Assembly: GCF_024807945.1 (NCBI RefSeq)
Contig: NZ_JANUFD010000010.1
Coordinates: 186,001-250,000 of the forward strand
Reading direction: 5' to 3'
Origin: Pseudomonas sp. JUb42
Lineage (GTDB): Bacteria > Pseudomonadota > Gammaproteobacteria > Pseudomonadales > Pseudomonadaceae
Length of the DNA: 64,000 nucleotides
Position 1 is the stretch's first letter. Every line of letters begins with the position of its first letter. The position numbers were made by a program, and so were the translations under genes. This document shows positions 44,530 to 53,022 of this stretch, one piece after another. A model generated the notes under the pieces. That model saw only the letters and a program-made list of their open reading frames with translations, searched no databases and was not told the origin of the DNA.

Positions 44530-44829
44530 ATGCTCTTTGCAATTATCTCCACCGATGTCGCTGATTCTCTGGAAAAACGCCTGAGCGTACGCCCTGCCCA
44601 CCTCGAGCGCCTGGTCGTGCTCAAGGATGCCGGCCGCCTGGTCCTGGCCGGCCCGCATCCGGCGGTTGAAAGCAACGACCCGGGCGCTGCGGGTTTCACT
44701 GGAAGCCTGATCGTCGCCGAGTTCGAATCCCTCGCTGCCGCCAAGACCTGGGCCGATGCCGATCCGTATATCGCTGCGGGCGTCTACGCCAGTGTCGTGG
44801 TCAAGCCGTTCAAGCAAGTACTGCCCTGA
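44530..44829 (+). CDS. yciI: YciI-like protein
   Basis: 99 residues. The ferredoxin-like YciI fold is recognised by RPAHLERLVVLKDAGRLVLA, then GSLIVAEFESLAAAKTWADA and DPYIAAGVYASVVVKPFKQV with the conserved H24 and D78-type residues. Function unknown (suggested hydrolase or dehydratase). One base after yciB, so co-transcribed; a 7-bp hairpin at about 44842-44873 (TGGCATC/GATGCCA) follows. Confidence 0.9.
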   Translation: MLFAIISTDVADSLEKRLSVRPAHLERLVVLKDAGRLVLAGPHPAVESNDPGAAGFTGSLIVAEFESLAAAKTWADADPYIAAGVYASVVVKPFKQVLP

Positions 44830-44961
44830 ATCCAGGTAAATCGTGGCATCCGTGTAAGCAACAGCGCGCAGATGCCACACTGCACAGACGACCGCTCATC
44901 ATTCCGTTCTTCCTGCCGACAAACTGAAAATCGATTCTGCCGGCAATAGAAGGGAGTTCAG

Positions 44962-45369
44962 ATGCGTCCAGGTCCGTTATGTGTGTTGTTGGCTGTGCTG
45001 GCGGTGGGCACCGATGCCCAAGCCGAAGAAACAAATGGCTCGGGCATCACCTTGCCGCTGCCTACTGCGGCCGCTCAGGTCATTGACCTGCAACAGCGTC
45101 TGAAAGACAGCGAGCGCCAGCGCGAAGAACTGCAAAAGCAGTTGCAGAGTGCAGACGCCAGCCGTGAAAGCGCTCCGCTCAAAGAGCTGCGCCTGGAGAA
45201 CCAAAAACTCCGGACACAACTCAAAGAAGCACAAACCAGCCTGCCCCTGCGTTTTCTCACCGAACAGCAACAATGGTTCGTCACCGGAGGCGGCGTTGCA
45301 CTGATCGCCCTACTGTGCGGTATCTTTGCCACTGGCGGACGTAGAGAGCGTCGGCAGTGGCTGAATTGA
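44962..45369 (+). CDS. Periplasmic/membrane coiled-coil protein upstream of cpxR
   Basis: 135 residues. The signal peptide is residues 1-21 (cleavage near AQAEE), then comes a coiled coil (about 40-95, VIDLQQRLKDSERQREELQK, PLKELRLENQKLRTQLKEAQ) and a C-terminal membrane helix (about 106-123, WFVTGGGVALIALLCGIFAT) with positive residues RRERR after it. This resembles the C-terminal part of the SH3-coiled-coil-TM proteins (TIGR04211 type), but the SH3 domain is absent. AGGGAG precedes the ATG. It is 7 bases before cpxR and likely in the same transcript; an accessory role in envelope sensing is inference. Confidence 0.85.
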   Translation: MRPGPLCVLLAVLAVGTDAQAEETNGSGITLPLPTAAAQVIDLQQRLKDSERQREELQKQLQSADASRESAPLKELRLENQKLRTQLKEAQTSLPLRFLTEQQQWFVTGGGVALIALLCGIFATGGRRERRQWLN

Positions 45370-45376
45370 GTGAGTC

Positions 45377-46054
45377 ATGAGCGAGCTGTTATTAATTGAT
45401 GATGATCAGGAACTCTGCGAACTGCTGAGCAGTTGGCTGAGTCAGGAAGGCTTTCAGGTACAGGCCTGCCACGATGGCGTCAGCGCCCGTCGCGCCCTCG
45501 CCCAATCGGTGCCGGCCGCCGTGGTTCTGGATGTCATGCTGCCCGACGGCAGCGGCCTGGAACTGCTCAAGCAACTGCGCAGTGATCACCCCGAGATGCC
45601 CGTGGTCATGCTGTCGGCCCGTGGCGAGCCGCTGGACCGTATCCTCGGCCTGGAACTGGGCGCCGACGACTACCTGGCCAAGCCCTGCGACCCCCGGGAG
45701 CTGACCGCACGCCTGAAGGCCGTGCTGCGCCGCAGTCACCCGACCGCCGTGGCCAGCCAGCTGGAACTGGGCGACCTGAGCTTCAGCCCGATGCGTGGCG
45801 TAGTCACCATCGGTGAGCAGGAACTGACCTTGACCGTTTCCGAGAGCCGTCTGCTCGAAGCCCTGCTGCGCCAGCCCGGCGAGCCCCTGGACAAGCAGGA
45901 ACTGGCGCAACTGGCCCTGGGCCGCAAGCTGACGCTGTACGACCGCAGCCTGGACATGCACGTCAGCAACCTGCGCAAGAAGATCGGCCCCCATGCCGAT
46001 GGCCGTCCACGCATCGTCGCCCTGCGCAGCCGCGGCTACTACTACAGCGCCTGA
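45377..46054 (+). CDS. cpxR: Two-component response regulator CpxR
   Basis: 225 residues. The receiver domain has acidic residues D8-D9, phosphoacceptor D52 (VVLDVMLPDGSG), T/S in VMLSARGE and lysine in YLAKPCDPREL. The OmpR-type winged helix (about 128-225) ends LRKKIGPHADGRPRIVALRSRGYYYS. It is followed by a CpxP/Spy gene and a CpxA-like kinase, the layout of the Pseudomonas CpxRS envelope-stress system. Confidence 0.93.
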   Translation: MSELLLIDDDQELCELLSSWLSQEGFQVQACHDGVSARRALAQSVPAAVVLDVMLPDGSGLELLKQLRSDHPEMPVVMLSARGEPLDRILGLELGADDYLAKPCDPRELTARLKAVLRRSHPTAVASQLELGDLSFSPMRGVVTIGEQELTLTVSESRLLEALLRQPGEPLDKQELAQLALGRKLTLYDRSLDMHVSNLRKKIGPHADGRPRIVALRSRGYYYSA

Positions 46055-46091
46055 TCGGGCTGGCCTTGTGTCAGCTCGCTCGACGCGGCTC

Positions 46092-46107
46092 TTTACGCAA
46101 GCTTTAC
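46092..46107 (-). promoter_or_regulatory. CpxR box upstream of cpxP
   Basis: Read on the minus strand, GTAAAGCTTGCGTAAA is GTAAA-N6-GTAAA, the tandem CpxR site (consensus GTAAA, 4-8 base spacer). It lies 85 bases before the cpxP ATG and after the cpxR stop, so cpxP probably has its own CpxR-driven promoter. Confidence 0.7.
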
Positions 46108-46191
46108 CGTCGCCTGACTGCCCTTGACCTTCATCTCCTTAAACTGAGCTCAACCGGACAAGAACCGGATTCGAGACAAAGGAGAGACACC

Positions 46192-46638
46192 ATGATGCGC
46201 AAGACCCTGATCGCTTTGATGTTCGCCACTGCCCTGCCAACCCTCGCCATGGCCATGCCGCCACAAGATGGTCCGGACAACGGCTGGCAGGGTGGTGGCA
46301 TGCACGGCCAGCACGGTCCACGTGACGGCGGCCCGTTCCGCGAGTTGAACCTGACGCCGGAACAGCATCAGCAGATCGCCAAGCTGATGGGCGACCAAAT
46401 GCGCGGCCGTCACGAACTCACCGAGCGCTACCTGAAAAAGCTGCCAGCCGCCGATCAGAAAGCCATGCAGGATGAGATCAAGGCCAAGCATGACAAGACT
46501 CAGGCTGACATCCGCGCCGTACTCAAGCCGGACCAGCAGAAACAGTTCGACGAAATCCTGAAGAAACAGGAACAACGCCGCGCCGATCGTGCTGAATTCG
46601 AAGCCTGGAAAGCGCAAAAGGCCCAGAAAGCCCAGTAA
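46192..46638 (+). CDS. cpxP: CpxP/Spy-family periplasmic stress protein
   Basis: 148 residues. The signal peptide is about 1-22 (MMRKTLIALMFATALPTLAMA). The LTxxQ motif characteristic of CpxP and Spy appears as LNLTPEQHQQIAKLMGDQM (near residue 55) with a second, weaker repeat in LKPDQQKQFDEILKKQEQ. Residues 23-45 are rich in Gly, His and Met and might bind metal. In the family it folds as an all-helical cradle that buffers misfolded proteins and restrains the CpxA sensor. AAAGGAGA precedes the ATG. Confidence 0.92.
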   Translation: MMRKTLIALMFATALPTLAMAMPPQDGPDNGWQGGGMHGQHGPRDGGPFRELNLTPEQHQQIAKLMGDQMRGRHELTERYLKKLPAADQKAMQDEIKAKHDKTQADIRAVLKPDQQKQFDEILKKQEQRRADRAEFEAWKAQKAQKAQ

Positions 46639-46651
46639 TATCCGCTTACCC

Positions 46652-46686
46652 ACACCCGACCTGCCCCAAGCTGGTCGGGTGTCTCT
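46652..46686 (+). terminator. Terminator or attenuator between cpxP and the sensor kinase
   Basis: ACACCCGACC pairs with GGTCGGGTGT over 10 bp and is followed by CTCTATTT. It stands 14 bases after the cpxP stop and 21 before the kinase start, so it can keep the kinase lower than cpxP. Confidence 0.7.
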
Positions 46687-46706
46687 ATTTCAGCTGAGGT
46701 CAAACC

Positions 46707-48047
46707 GTGCGTTCATTGTTCTGGCGAATCCTGGCCAGTTTCTGGCTGGCCATTGCCCTGGTGGCAGGTCTATCCATTCTGCTGGGGCATATGCTCAACC
46801 AGGACGCCTGGATTCTCAGCCGCCACCCGGGCCTCAACAATCTGCCGCAAACCTGGTCCGAGCTTTACGAAAACCAGGGCGAAGCGGCATCCCAGGATTA
46901 CCTGCAAGGCCTCAAGCGGCGTTATCACATCGATGTGCAGGTACTTAACGACGCCGGTGAAGCGGTGGTCAGTGGGACTTTCCCGGCTCGCGCCGCCGCC
47001 TTCGAAGCTCGCCAGCACGATGATCCACGCCAGTTGCCCTGGCGGCGTCTGACCACCGAGTACACCAGCCCGAAAACCGGCGAAACCTATCTGCTGATCT
47101 ATCGAATCCCTCACCCCGAACTCGACGCCTGGCACCGGCAAAGCCTGCTCTGGCCATTCAGCGCCCTGGGCATCGCCCTGGTGGTACTGACCCTGTTCAG
47201 CCTGTTGGTGACCCTGTCCATTACCCGCCCCCTCAGTCGCTTGCGGGGCGCAGTACATGATCTCGGGCTGACGGTTTATCAACAGAACAGCCTGGCGCAA
47301 CTGGCCAACCGTCGCGACGAATTTGGCGTCCTGGCCACCGATTTCAACCGCATGGGCGCGCGCCTGCAAAGCCTGATCGGCAGTCAGCGCCAACTATTGC
47401 GTGATGTATCCCATGAACTGCGCTCGCCGCTGGCGCGACTACGGATCGCCCTCGCTCTGGCCGAGCGGGCGGAACCGGCAGAACGCGAGAAGCTATGGCC
47501 ACGCCTGGCCCGGGATTGTGATCGTCTGGAAGCACTGATCAGCGAGATCCTCGCCCTGGCCCGTCTCGATGCCACGGTGGGTAATCCCGAGCCGGTGGAT
47601 GTGCGCGGCATGCTTGAGCATTTGCAGGGCGAAGCGCAGTTCAACGATGAGGGGCAGGATATCCACGTCTATATCGAGGACAACCTGGTATTGCACGGCT
47701 GGCCGGACATGCTCGAACGCGCCATGGACAACCTGCTGCGCAACGCTCTGCGCTTCAACCCGCCGGGTGCTCGCATCGAAATGCAGGCCTGTCGCGTCGG
47801 CGACCGGGCGCAACTCAGCGTGCGCGACCACGGCCCCGGTGTGGCGCCGGAACATCTGGCGCAACTGGGTGAGCCGTTCTATCGCGCCCCGGACCAGACC
47901 GCGCCGGGCCATGGCCTCGGCCTGGCCATCGCCAAACGCGCGGCTGAACGCCATGGCGGTCATCTGACGCTGCAAAACCATCCCGAAGGCGGTTTCCTCG
48001 CATGCCTGGATCTGCCGTTGGAACCAGTGATGCCAACGGTGAATTGA
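46707..48047 (+). CDS. cpxS: Sensor histidine kinase CpxA/CpxS-like
   Basis: 446 residues. Membrane helices at about 10-30 and 150-172 frame a periplasmic sensor of about 120 residues; a HAMP linker follows (SITRPLSRLRGAVHDLG). The H-box is RDVSHELRSPLARLRIAL with H237, then the N-box NLLRNALRF and G-boxes VRDHGPGV and GHGLGLAIAKR. The start is a GTG at 46707 with GAGG 6 bases upstream. It should phosphorylate CpxR under envelope stress. In E. coli the order is cpxRA with cpxP divergent; here cpxP lies between the two. Confidence 0.93.
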   Translation: MRSLFWRILASFWLAIALVAGLSILLGHMLNQDAWILSRHPGLNNLPQTWSELYENQGEAASQDYLQGLKRRYHIDVQVLNDAGEAVVSGTFPARAAAFEARQHDDPRQLPWRRLTTEYTSPKTGETYLLIYRIPHPELDAWHRQSLLWPFSALGIALVVLTLFSLLVTLSITRPLSRLRGAVHDLGLTVYQQNSLAQLANRRDEFGVLATDFNRMGARLQSLIGSQRQLLRDVSHELRSPLARLRIALALAERAEPAEREKLWPRLARDCDRLEALISEILALARLDATVGNPEPVDVRGMLEHLQGEAQFNDEGQDIHVYIEDNLVLHGWPDMLERAMDNLLRNALRFNPPGARIEMQACRVGDRAQLSVRDHGPGVAPEHLAQLGEPFYRAPDQTAPGHGLGLAIAKRAAERHGGHLTLQNHPEGGFLACLDLPLEPVMPTVN

Positions 48048-48049
48048 TA

Positions 48050-48610
48050 TCAGCCCTGCCAGGCGCTGACGACGGTTGCCACATCCACCTTGGGCGCTTC
48101 CCGAGGTGGATTCTGCGGCGTCCCCAGATAAAGAAACGCCACCACTTCTTCGTCTTCTTTCAGTCCCAGCCCTTTGGCCACGTGGCCCGCGTAGGCTAGC
48201 TCTCCAGTCCGCCAGACCGCACCGACACCCAAGGCATAAGCCGCCAGCAGTACGCCGTGGGCGGCACAGGCGGCCGTTAGCAGCTGCTCCTTCTTCGGCA
48301 CTTTGAAGTGCTCCTGCAAGGACGCGATAACTACGACAACCAACGGTGCCCGCAGCGGACCCAGGCGCGCCTTGTCGAGCATCTGCTCGGTCACTTCGCC
48401 ACCTCCCTGCTGCAGGGCTTGGGCAAGCAATTCGCCCATACGCTCACGGGCCAGACCTTCCACCGTCAGAAAACGATACGGACGCAACATGCCATGATCC
48501 GGCGCACGCAATGCCGCACCAAACAACACTTCGCGCTGCGCAGCATCCGGGGCCGGCTCGACCAGACGGGGCACCGAAACACGATTGAGCAAAACGTCGA
48601 CAGCCTGCAT
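48050..48610 (-). CDS. Nitroreductase-family protein (YdjA-like)
   Basis: 186 residues. It has the FMN-binding nitroreductase fold: LNRVSVPRLVEPAPDAAQREVLFGAALRAPDHG at the N-terminus with the R-x-S/FMN-phosphate motif, and GVGAVWRTGELAYAGHVAKGLGLKEDEEVVAFLYLG in the C-terminal half. The short length and the VPRLVEPAP pattern match YdjA. The ATG at 48610 follows GGAGAAAGCC. Substrate unknown. Confidence 0.88.
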   Translation of the reverse strand: MQAVDVLLNRVSVPRLVEPAPDAAQREVLFGAALRAPDHGMLRPYRFLTVEGLARERMGELLAQALQQGGGEVTEQMLDKARLGPLRAPLVVVVIASLQEHFKVPKKEQLLTAACAAHGVLLAAYALGVGAVWRTGELAYAGHVAKGLGLKEDEEVVAFLYLGTPQNPPREAPKVDVATVVSAWQG

Positions 48611-48688
48611 CGGCTTTCTCCTTGGAAAATGATTCAACATTCTAAAAGCAATAACGTCTGGGCAAGGGAATTAGTTATCTAGGGGTCT

Positions 48689-48891
48689 GGACGAAAAGTC
48701 GGCGAGCGATGGTCAGGCAAGGCAAAAACAGGCGAGGAAGCGGAGTTTAGGCCCCTAAATGAGCATTATCCGCTACGCGCCCCCTTCGGGCCGTCCTTCG
48801 GACGTTCTCCTTTCAGTCGTCCGAGCCTGTTTTTAACGCAGCATGGTGCGCGTAGCGCCGAAGGCGCCCAGCCTGCAGCCACTTTTAGTCC
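48689..48891. repeat. Structured intergenic repeat, copy B
   Basis: About 203 bases with imperfect ends GGACGAAAAGT and ACTTTTAGTCC. The core matches copy A at 14218-14343 (GGCAAAAACAGGCGAGGAAG, GGAGTTTAGG, CCTAAATGAGCATT, CCGAGCCTGTTTTTAACGCAG). Between GAGCATT and CCGAGCC it has an extra segment of about 53 bases that includes CGCTACGCGC, which pairs exactly with GCGCGTAGCG further right (48771-48780 with 48848-48857). It fills the gap between the nitroreductase gene and trkH. Confidence 0.75.
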
Positions 48892-48979
48892 GAGGCCGGC
48901 TGGCTAATCGCCGTCGGTTTACACTCTAATAGGCGCAGGTAGAATGGCGCCCTTTCCTCACTCCAGTCAGAGCGACTTC

Positions 48980-50434
48980 ATGGCGTTGCCGACCCTTCGC
49001 ATCATCGGTTTCATCATCGGCATCTTCCTGATCACCCTGGCCATCGCCATGGTCGTGCCGATCGCCACCCTGGTGATCTTCGATCATCTGGACGACCTGC
49101 GCTCGTTTCTCTGGTCCAGCGTACTGACCTTCCTCGCCGGCATGGCGCTGATCATCCCTGGCCGCCCGGAGCATGTGCATCTGCGCCCGCGGGACATGTA
49201 CATGTTGACGGTGTCCAGTTGGATCGTGGTCTGCGTGTTCGCCGCCCTGCCGTTCCTGCTGACCCAGCACATGAGCTTCACCGACTCGTTTTTCGAAAGC
49301 ATGTCGGGCATCACGGCCACCGGTTCTACGGTGATCAGCGGCCTGGACAGCATCTCGCCGGGCATCCTGATCTGGCGCTCGCTGTTGCACTGGCTGGGCG
49401 GCATCGGCTTTATCGGCATGGCGGTGGCGATTCTGCCACTGCTGCGTATCGGTGGCATGCGCCTGTTCCAGACTGAATCTTCCGACCGCTCGGAGAAGGT
49501 CATGCCGCGCTCGCACATGGTCGCCAAGTTCATTGTGTTGACTTATGTCGGTCTCACGGCACTGGGCAGCCTGGCGTTCTGGGCGGCGGGTATGAGCCTG
49601 TTCGACGCGATCAACCACGCCATGTCGGCCATTGCCACTGGCGGTTTCTCCACATCGGATCAGTCCCTGGCCAAATGGCCGCAACCGGCGGTGCATTGGG
49701 TGGCGATCGTGGTGATGATCCTCGGCAGCCTGCCGTTCACCCTGTACGTCGCCACGCTGCGGGGCAATCGCAAGGCATTGATTCGCGATGAACAAGTGCG
49801 CGGCCTGATCGGCCTGCTGCTGGCGACCTGGCTGGTAATGACCCTGTGGTACTGGAGCACCACCGACCTGCCCTGGTACGACGCCTTGCGTCATGTCGCG
49901 CTGAACGTTACCTCGGTTGTGACCACCACCGGCTTCGCTCTGGGCGACTACAGCCTGTGGGGCAATTTCGCCTTGATGTTCTTCTTCTACCTGGGCTTTA
50001 TCGGCGGCTGCTCCGGCTCGACGGCTGGCGGAGTGAAGGTGTTTCGCTTCCAGGTGGCCTATATCCTGCTCAAGGCCAACCTCAATCAGCTGATTCACCC
50101 CCGCGCGGTGATCCGCCAGAACTACAACGGCCACCGTCTGGATGATGAAATCGTCCGTTCGATCCTGACCTTTTCGTTCTTCTTCACCATCACCATCTGC
50201 GGTATCGCTTTGGCTTTGGCGTTGCTGGGTCTGGACTGGATGACCGCCCTGACCGGCGCAGCCAGCACCGTGTCCGGCGTCGGCCCCGGCCTGGGCGAGA
50301 CGATCGGCCCGGCGGGCAACTTCTCAACGCTGCCGGACGCGGCCAAATGGATACTGTCCGGCGGCATGCTGCTGGGGCGCCTGGAGATCATTACGGTGCT
50401 GGTGCTATGCGTACCGGCATTCTGGCGTCATTGA
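48980..50434 (+). CDS. trkH: Potassium uptake protein TrkH
   Basis: 484 residues. K+ translocating subunit of the Trk system that works with cytoplasmic TrkA. Four pore-loop repeats are visible: SMSGITATGSTVISGL, SAIATGGFSTSD, NVTSVVTTTGFALGDYSLW and AASTVSGVGPGLGETIGP, each holding the selectivity glycine. GGCSGSTAGGVKVFRF is the family signature. The ATG at 48980 is preferred over an in-frame start 12 residues upstream by homology with TrkH; neither has a strong ribosome site. Confidence 0.95.
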   Translation: MALPTLRIIGFIIGIFLITLAIAMVVPIATLVIFDHLDDLRSFLWSSVLTFLAGMALIIPGRPEHVHLRPRDMYMLTVSSWIVVCVFAALPFLLTQHMSFTDSFFESMSGITATGSTVISGLDSISPGILIWRSLLHWLGGIGFIGMAVAILPLLRIGGMRLFQTESSDRSEKVMPRSHMVAKFIVLTYVGLTALGSLAFWAAGMSLFDAINHAMSAIATGGFSTSDQSLAKWPQPAVHWVAIVVMILGSLPFTLYVATLRGNRKALIRDEQVRGLIGLLLATWLVMTLWYWSTTDLPWYDALRHVALNVTSVVTTTGFALGDYSLWGNFALMFFFYLGFIGGCSGSTAGGVKVFRFQVAYILLKANLNQLIHPRAVIRQNYNGHRLDDEIVRSILTFSFFFTITICGIALALALLGLDWMTALTGAASTVSGVGPGLGETIGPAGNFSTLPDAAKWILSGGMLLGRLEIITVLVLCVPAFWRH

Positions 50435-50520
50435 CAGCATGAATAGCCGATAAAACCCATGGCGGCAGGGGGCCCGACGGCAATAGACTGAAAGCCTCGT
50501 CACTCTTTGCGGGAGTCACC

Positions 50521-50832
50521 ATGGACAACGTCAGACAGTTCAGCCGTTTTGCCGACTTCTACCCGTACTACCTGGCCGAACACAACAACAGCACCTGCAA
50601 GCGCCTGCATTTTATCGGCACCAGCCTGGTGATTTTCCTGTTGGCGTTCGGTATCGGCAGCGGCCGCTGGAGCCTGCTGTGGCTGGTGCCTCTGGCAGGT
50701 TACGGATTTGCCTGGGCCGGCCATTTCTTCTTCGAGAAGAATCGCCCGGCCACCTTTCAGCATCCGTTCTACAGCCTGCTGGGCGATTTCGTGATGTACC
50801 GCGATATTCTGCTGGGCAAAGTCAGTCTCTGA
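50521..50832 (+). CDS. DUF962/Mpo1-like membrane protein
   Basis: 103 residues. FADFYPYYLAEHNNSTCKRLHFIGT is the DUF962 signature with the conserved H-x-N and H-F-x-G-T; FAWAGHFFFEKNRPATFQHP is its second conserved block. Two hydrophobic helices. Homologues include the yeast 2-hydroxy fatty acid dioxygenase Mpo1, which uses Fe2+ bound by these histidines. Bacterial role unknown. Confidence 0.9.
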   Translation: MDNVRQFSRFADFYPYYLAEHNNSTCKRLHFIGTSLVIFLLAFGIGSGRWSLLWLVPLAGYGFAWAGHFFFEKNRPATFQHPFYSLLGDFVMYRDILLGKVSL

Positions 50833-50838
50833 CCGGAG

Positions 50839-51666
50839 TCAGTTGACCGGCTCAGCCACTTCGGCCTGCTCTTCCTGCACGCGGGCCTTTTCGCGCTGAT
50901 GGGCGTCGGCCAGACGGAACAGCTCGATGCTGCCGTCCAGATGCTCGATCAGCGCGGTGCAGGACTCGACCCAGTCGCCGCAGTTAAGGTATTCCACCCC
51001 GCCCACCTGACGAATCTCGGCATGGTGGATATGCCCACAGACCACGCCATCCAGACCGCGCTTCACGCACTCATGGGCGATGGCTTCTTCGAAGTCGCTG
51101 ATGAAACTGACCGCCGTCTTGACCTTATGCTTGAGGTACGCCGACAGCGACCAGTAGCCATAGCCGTACTTGGCACGCCAGTGGTTGAGCCAGCGGTTGA
51201 GGGTCAGGGTGAACTCGTAGGCCGAATCGCCGAGGAAGGCCAGCCAGCGGTGATAGCGGGTGATCACATCGAACTGATCGCCGTGGATGACCAGCAGCTT
51301 GCGGCCATCGGCAGTCTGGTGAATGGCTTCGTCCACCAGCTGGATATTGCCCAGGATCAGCTTGGAGTAGCGACGCAGGAATTCATCGTGGTTACCGGTG
51401 ACGTAGATCACCTCGGTGCCGCGCTTGCTCATGGTCAGCAGGCGGCGAATCACGTTGGTATGGGCCTGGGGCCAGTACATGCCGCTGCGCAGTTTCCAGC
51501 CGTCGATGATGTCTCCGACCAGATAGACCTTGTCTGCCTGATAGCCCTTGAGAAAGGTCGAAAGATGCTCGGCCTGGCAATCGCGAGTGCCCAGGTGAAC
51601 ATCGGAAATCCATAAGGTCCGCACATGTTGCTTGCGGCTGGGTTTGGCGAGCTGGGCACTGGTCAT
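50839..51666 (-). CDS. Calcineurin-like phosphoesterase, LpxH-type UDP-2,3-diacylglucosamine diphosphatase family
   Basis: 275 residues. Metallophosphoesterase motifs are complete: ISDVHLGTRD (20-29), LVGDIIDGW, VTGNHDEFLRRY, VIHGDQFD and CGHIHHAEIR. The DGWKLRSGMYW and TRYHRWLAFLGD segments match the LpxH2-like group of Pseudomonas proteins rather than classical LpxH, so lipid A synthesis is possible but not certain. The ATG at 51666 is supported by GGAGGTTGACGACC upstream. It is convergent with the DUF962 gene. Confidence 0.85.
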   Translation of the reverse strand: MTSAQLAKPSRKQHVRTLWISDVHLGTRDCQAEHLSTFLKGYQADKVYLVGDIIDGWKLRSGMYWPQAHTNVIRRLLTMSKRGTEVIYVTGNHDEFLRRYSKLILGNIQLVDEAIHQTADGRKLLVIHGDQFDVITRYHRWLAFLGDSAYEFTLTLNRWLNHWRAKYGYGYWSLSAYLKHKVKTAVSFISDFEEAIAHECVKRGLDGVVCGHIHHAEIRQVGGVEYLNCGDWVESCTALIEHLDGSIELFRLADAHQREKARVQEEQAEVAEPVN

Positions 51667-51775
51667 GGTCGTCAACCTCCGACTGGGTTTTGACGATAGT
51701 GCGTGCTGCCGGTTAATTGAAAATGACGATGGCGTGGCAATGTTGTGACAGGCAGGCCCTGCCCCGTGCGCAGCG

Positions 51776-51851
51776 GTAGGAGCCAACTCGTTGGCGAGGC
51801 AGACAACACAGTGAATCAGGCACGCCGCCTCGCGAACAAGTTCGCTCCTAC
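51776..51851. repeat. REP-type palindromic pair (CAACTCGTTGGCGA class)
   Basis: GTAGGAGCCAACTCGTTGGCG is answered by CGCGAACAAGTTCGCTCCTAC; each arm forms its own hairpin (CCAACTCGTTGG; CGAACAAGTTCG) but the two differ from each other. It lies in the 384-base gap before the toxin-like gene, which otherwise shows nothing clear beyond a possible promoter. Confidence 0.75.
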
Positions 51852-52050
51852 CGGTCCCATTAACTGACTGGCAAGGATTTGATTTCAGGCATGAGGCCAG
51901 GGGCTGGTTGTAAGTTCTGATGAACACTGAAGTAGGTCATTTCCGAAAGTTCTGTGGTCAAGCCGTTTTCAACGTTCTGTCTAATGACTCTGCCTACAAC
52001 AACTATTTATCGTCCGCCCTCATGTTTTGAGGACCAAGGACGTTGCATTC

Positions 52051-53022
52051 ATGACTCGCGCCTATGCGTTTATCACCGATCAGGTACAGATCTACTCCTG
52101 GTACCGGGACCAACTAACCAGCCCGGCCGCCCGGAACAAGTTCGACCGTCTTAATCATGGCTATCACCATAACGATCCTGTTTTCCCCGGACAGGTGCTG
52201 ATCTACGGCGATGATTCATCCAGCCAATGCACTTATGAGGAAGACCAGATGAGCTGGCAGGCTCGGGACGTTCGCAGCGCTTTTATCGGAAGCAGCTTTA
52301 CCGTCCAGCGCGGGTTGATGGAGAACTTCGATGTCCTTCAAGATATCCTGACGTACGGCTCCATCGGGGTTGGCAGCGTTACCGGTGCCTGGAAGAACCA
52401 CCTCAAGCAGGTTGAAACCACCCTCAATGAGATCAATAGCGCCTATCAGAGTTGGCGCTCGGGTGCGCTCAACAAAGACCAGTTCATTGCCCGACGTCAG
52501 GCGCTTTTTGCAGCGCTGGACGACCAACTGCGCGGCATCGGCCGCTGGGGCACGGGCCTTAAAAAGAACTCGACCATCAAGAAAATGTTCGGCTATTCCA
52601 GCAAGCGTTTTCTGCATACCGGCGAGCTGCGGGCTTATGCACAGCAGGTGAAACGTATTGGCTCAATGGCGCGCGCGCTGAGTAATGGAACCTTTGTGGG
52701 TGTCACACTGGATATCGGCGCGGGGGCACTGGAAATTGAAGAAGCATGCTCGACCGGGCGCGAGGAGCAATGCACCAAAGCCAAGTTTGTGGAAGTGGGA
52801 AAGATGGTGGCAGGGATCCCTTCAGCCATGGTTGGGGGGAGGGTTGGTTTGAAAGCCAGTGCGAGTCTGTGTTTCAAACTGGTGGGGCCGTCAAGAGGGG
52901 GAAGTCTGTTGGCCTGCGGTATTGCAGGAGGTGCTATTGGGGCATGGGCGGCAGGCAAGGGAGGTTCGGCTGCTGGCGAGTATGTAAGCACGCTGCTTTA
53001 CGAGCTGAAAGGCAATGACTGA
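52051..53022 (+). CDS. Predicted toxin/effector with glycine-zipper C-terminus
   Basis: 323 residues, not a family I can name. The ATG at 52051 has AAGGA 10 bases upstream; a TTG 8 codons earlier is possible. Residues 1-60 contain YHHNDPVFPGQVLIYGD, whose end resembles the P-G-Q-x-L-x-I core of LysM modules. Residues 90-205 are helical. From 206 on there are hydrophobic, small-residue segments (FVGVTLDIGAGALEI; FKLVGPSRGGSLLACGIAGG followed by AIGAWAAGKGGSAAGEYV), a glycine zipper of the kind seen in pore-forming type VI effectors. Cysteines 233, 241, 274 and 289 are all in the C-terminal part. No signal peptide. The small membrane-protein gene overlaps its end by 8 bases, as toxin-immunity pairs often do. 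Confidence 0.7.
   Translation: MTRAYAFITDQVQIYSWYRDQLTSPAARNKFDRLNHGYHHNDPVFPGQVLIYGDDSSSQCTYEEDQMSWQARDVRSAFIGSSFTVQRGLMENFDVLQDILTYGSIGVGSVTGAWKNHLKQVETTLNEINSAYQSWRSGALNKDQFIARRQALFAALDDQLRGIGRWGTGLKKNSTIKKMFGYSSKRFLHTGELRAYAQQVKRIGSMARALSNGTFVGVTLDIGAGALEIEEACSTGREEQCTKAKFVEVGKMVAGIPSAMVGGRVGLKASASLCFKLVGPSRGGSLLACGIAGGAIGAWAAGKGGSAAGEYVSTLLYELKGND

Noticed and set aside
46124..46145. TTGACC / TAAACT as a sigma70 promoter for cpxP
   Set aside because: The spacing is about 10 bases, too short for a -35/-10 pair.
48926..50134. 402-codon minus-strand frame opposite trkH
   Set aside because: Very rich in H, Q, R and D, typical of reading a membrane-protein gene on the wrong strand.
52051..53022. 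A full LysM domain in the toxin-like protein
   Set aside because: Only the last few residues (FPGQVLIYGD) resemble LysM; the usual N-terminal half of the module is not there, so the domain is not claimed.
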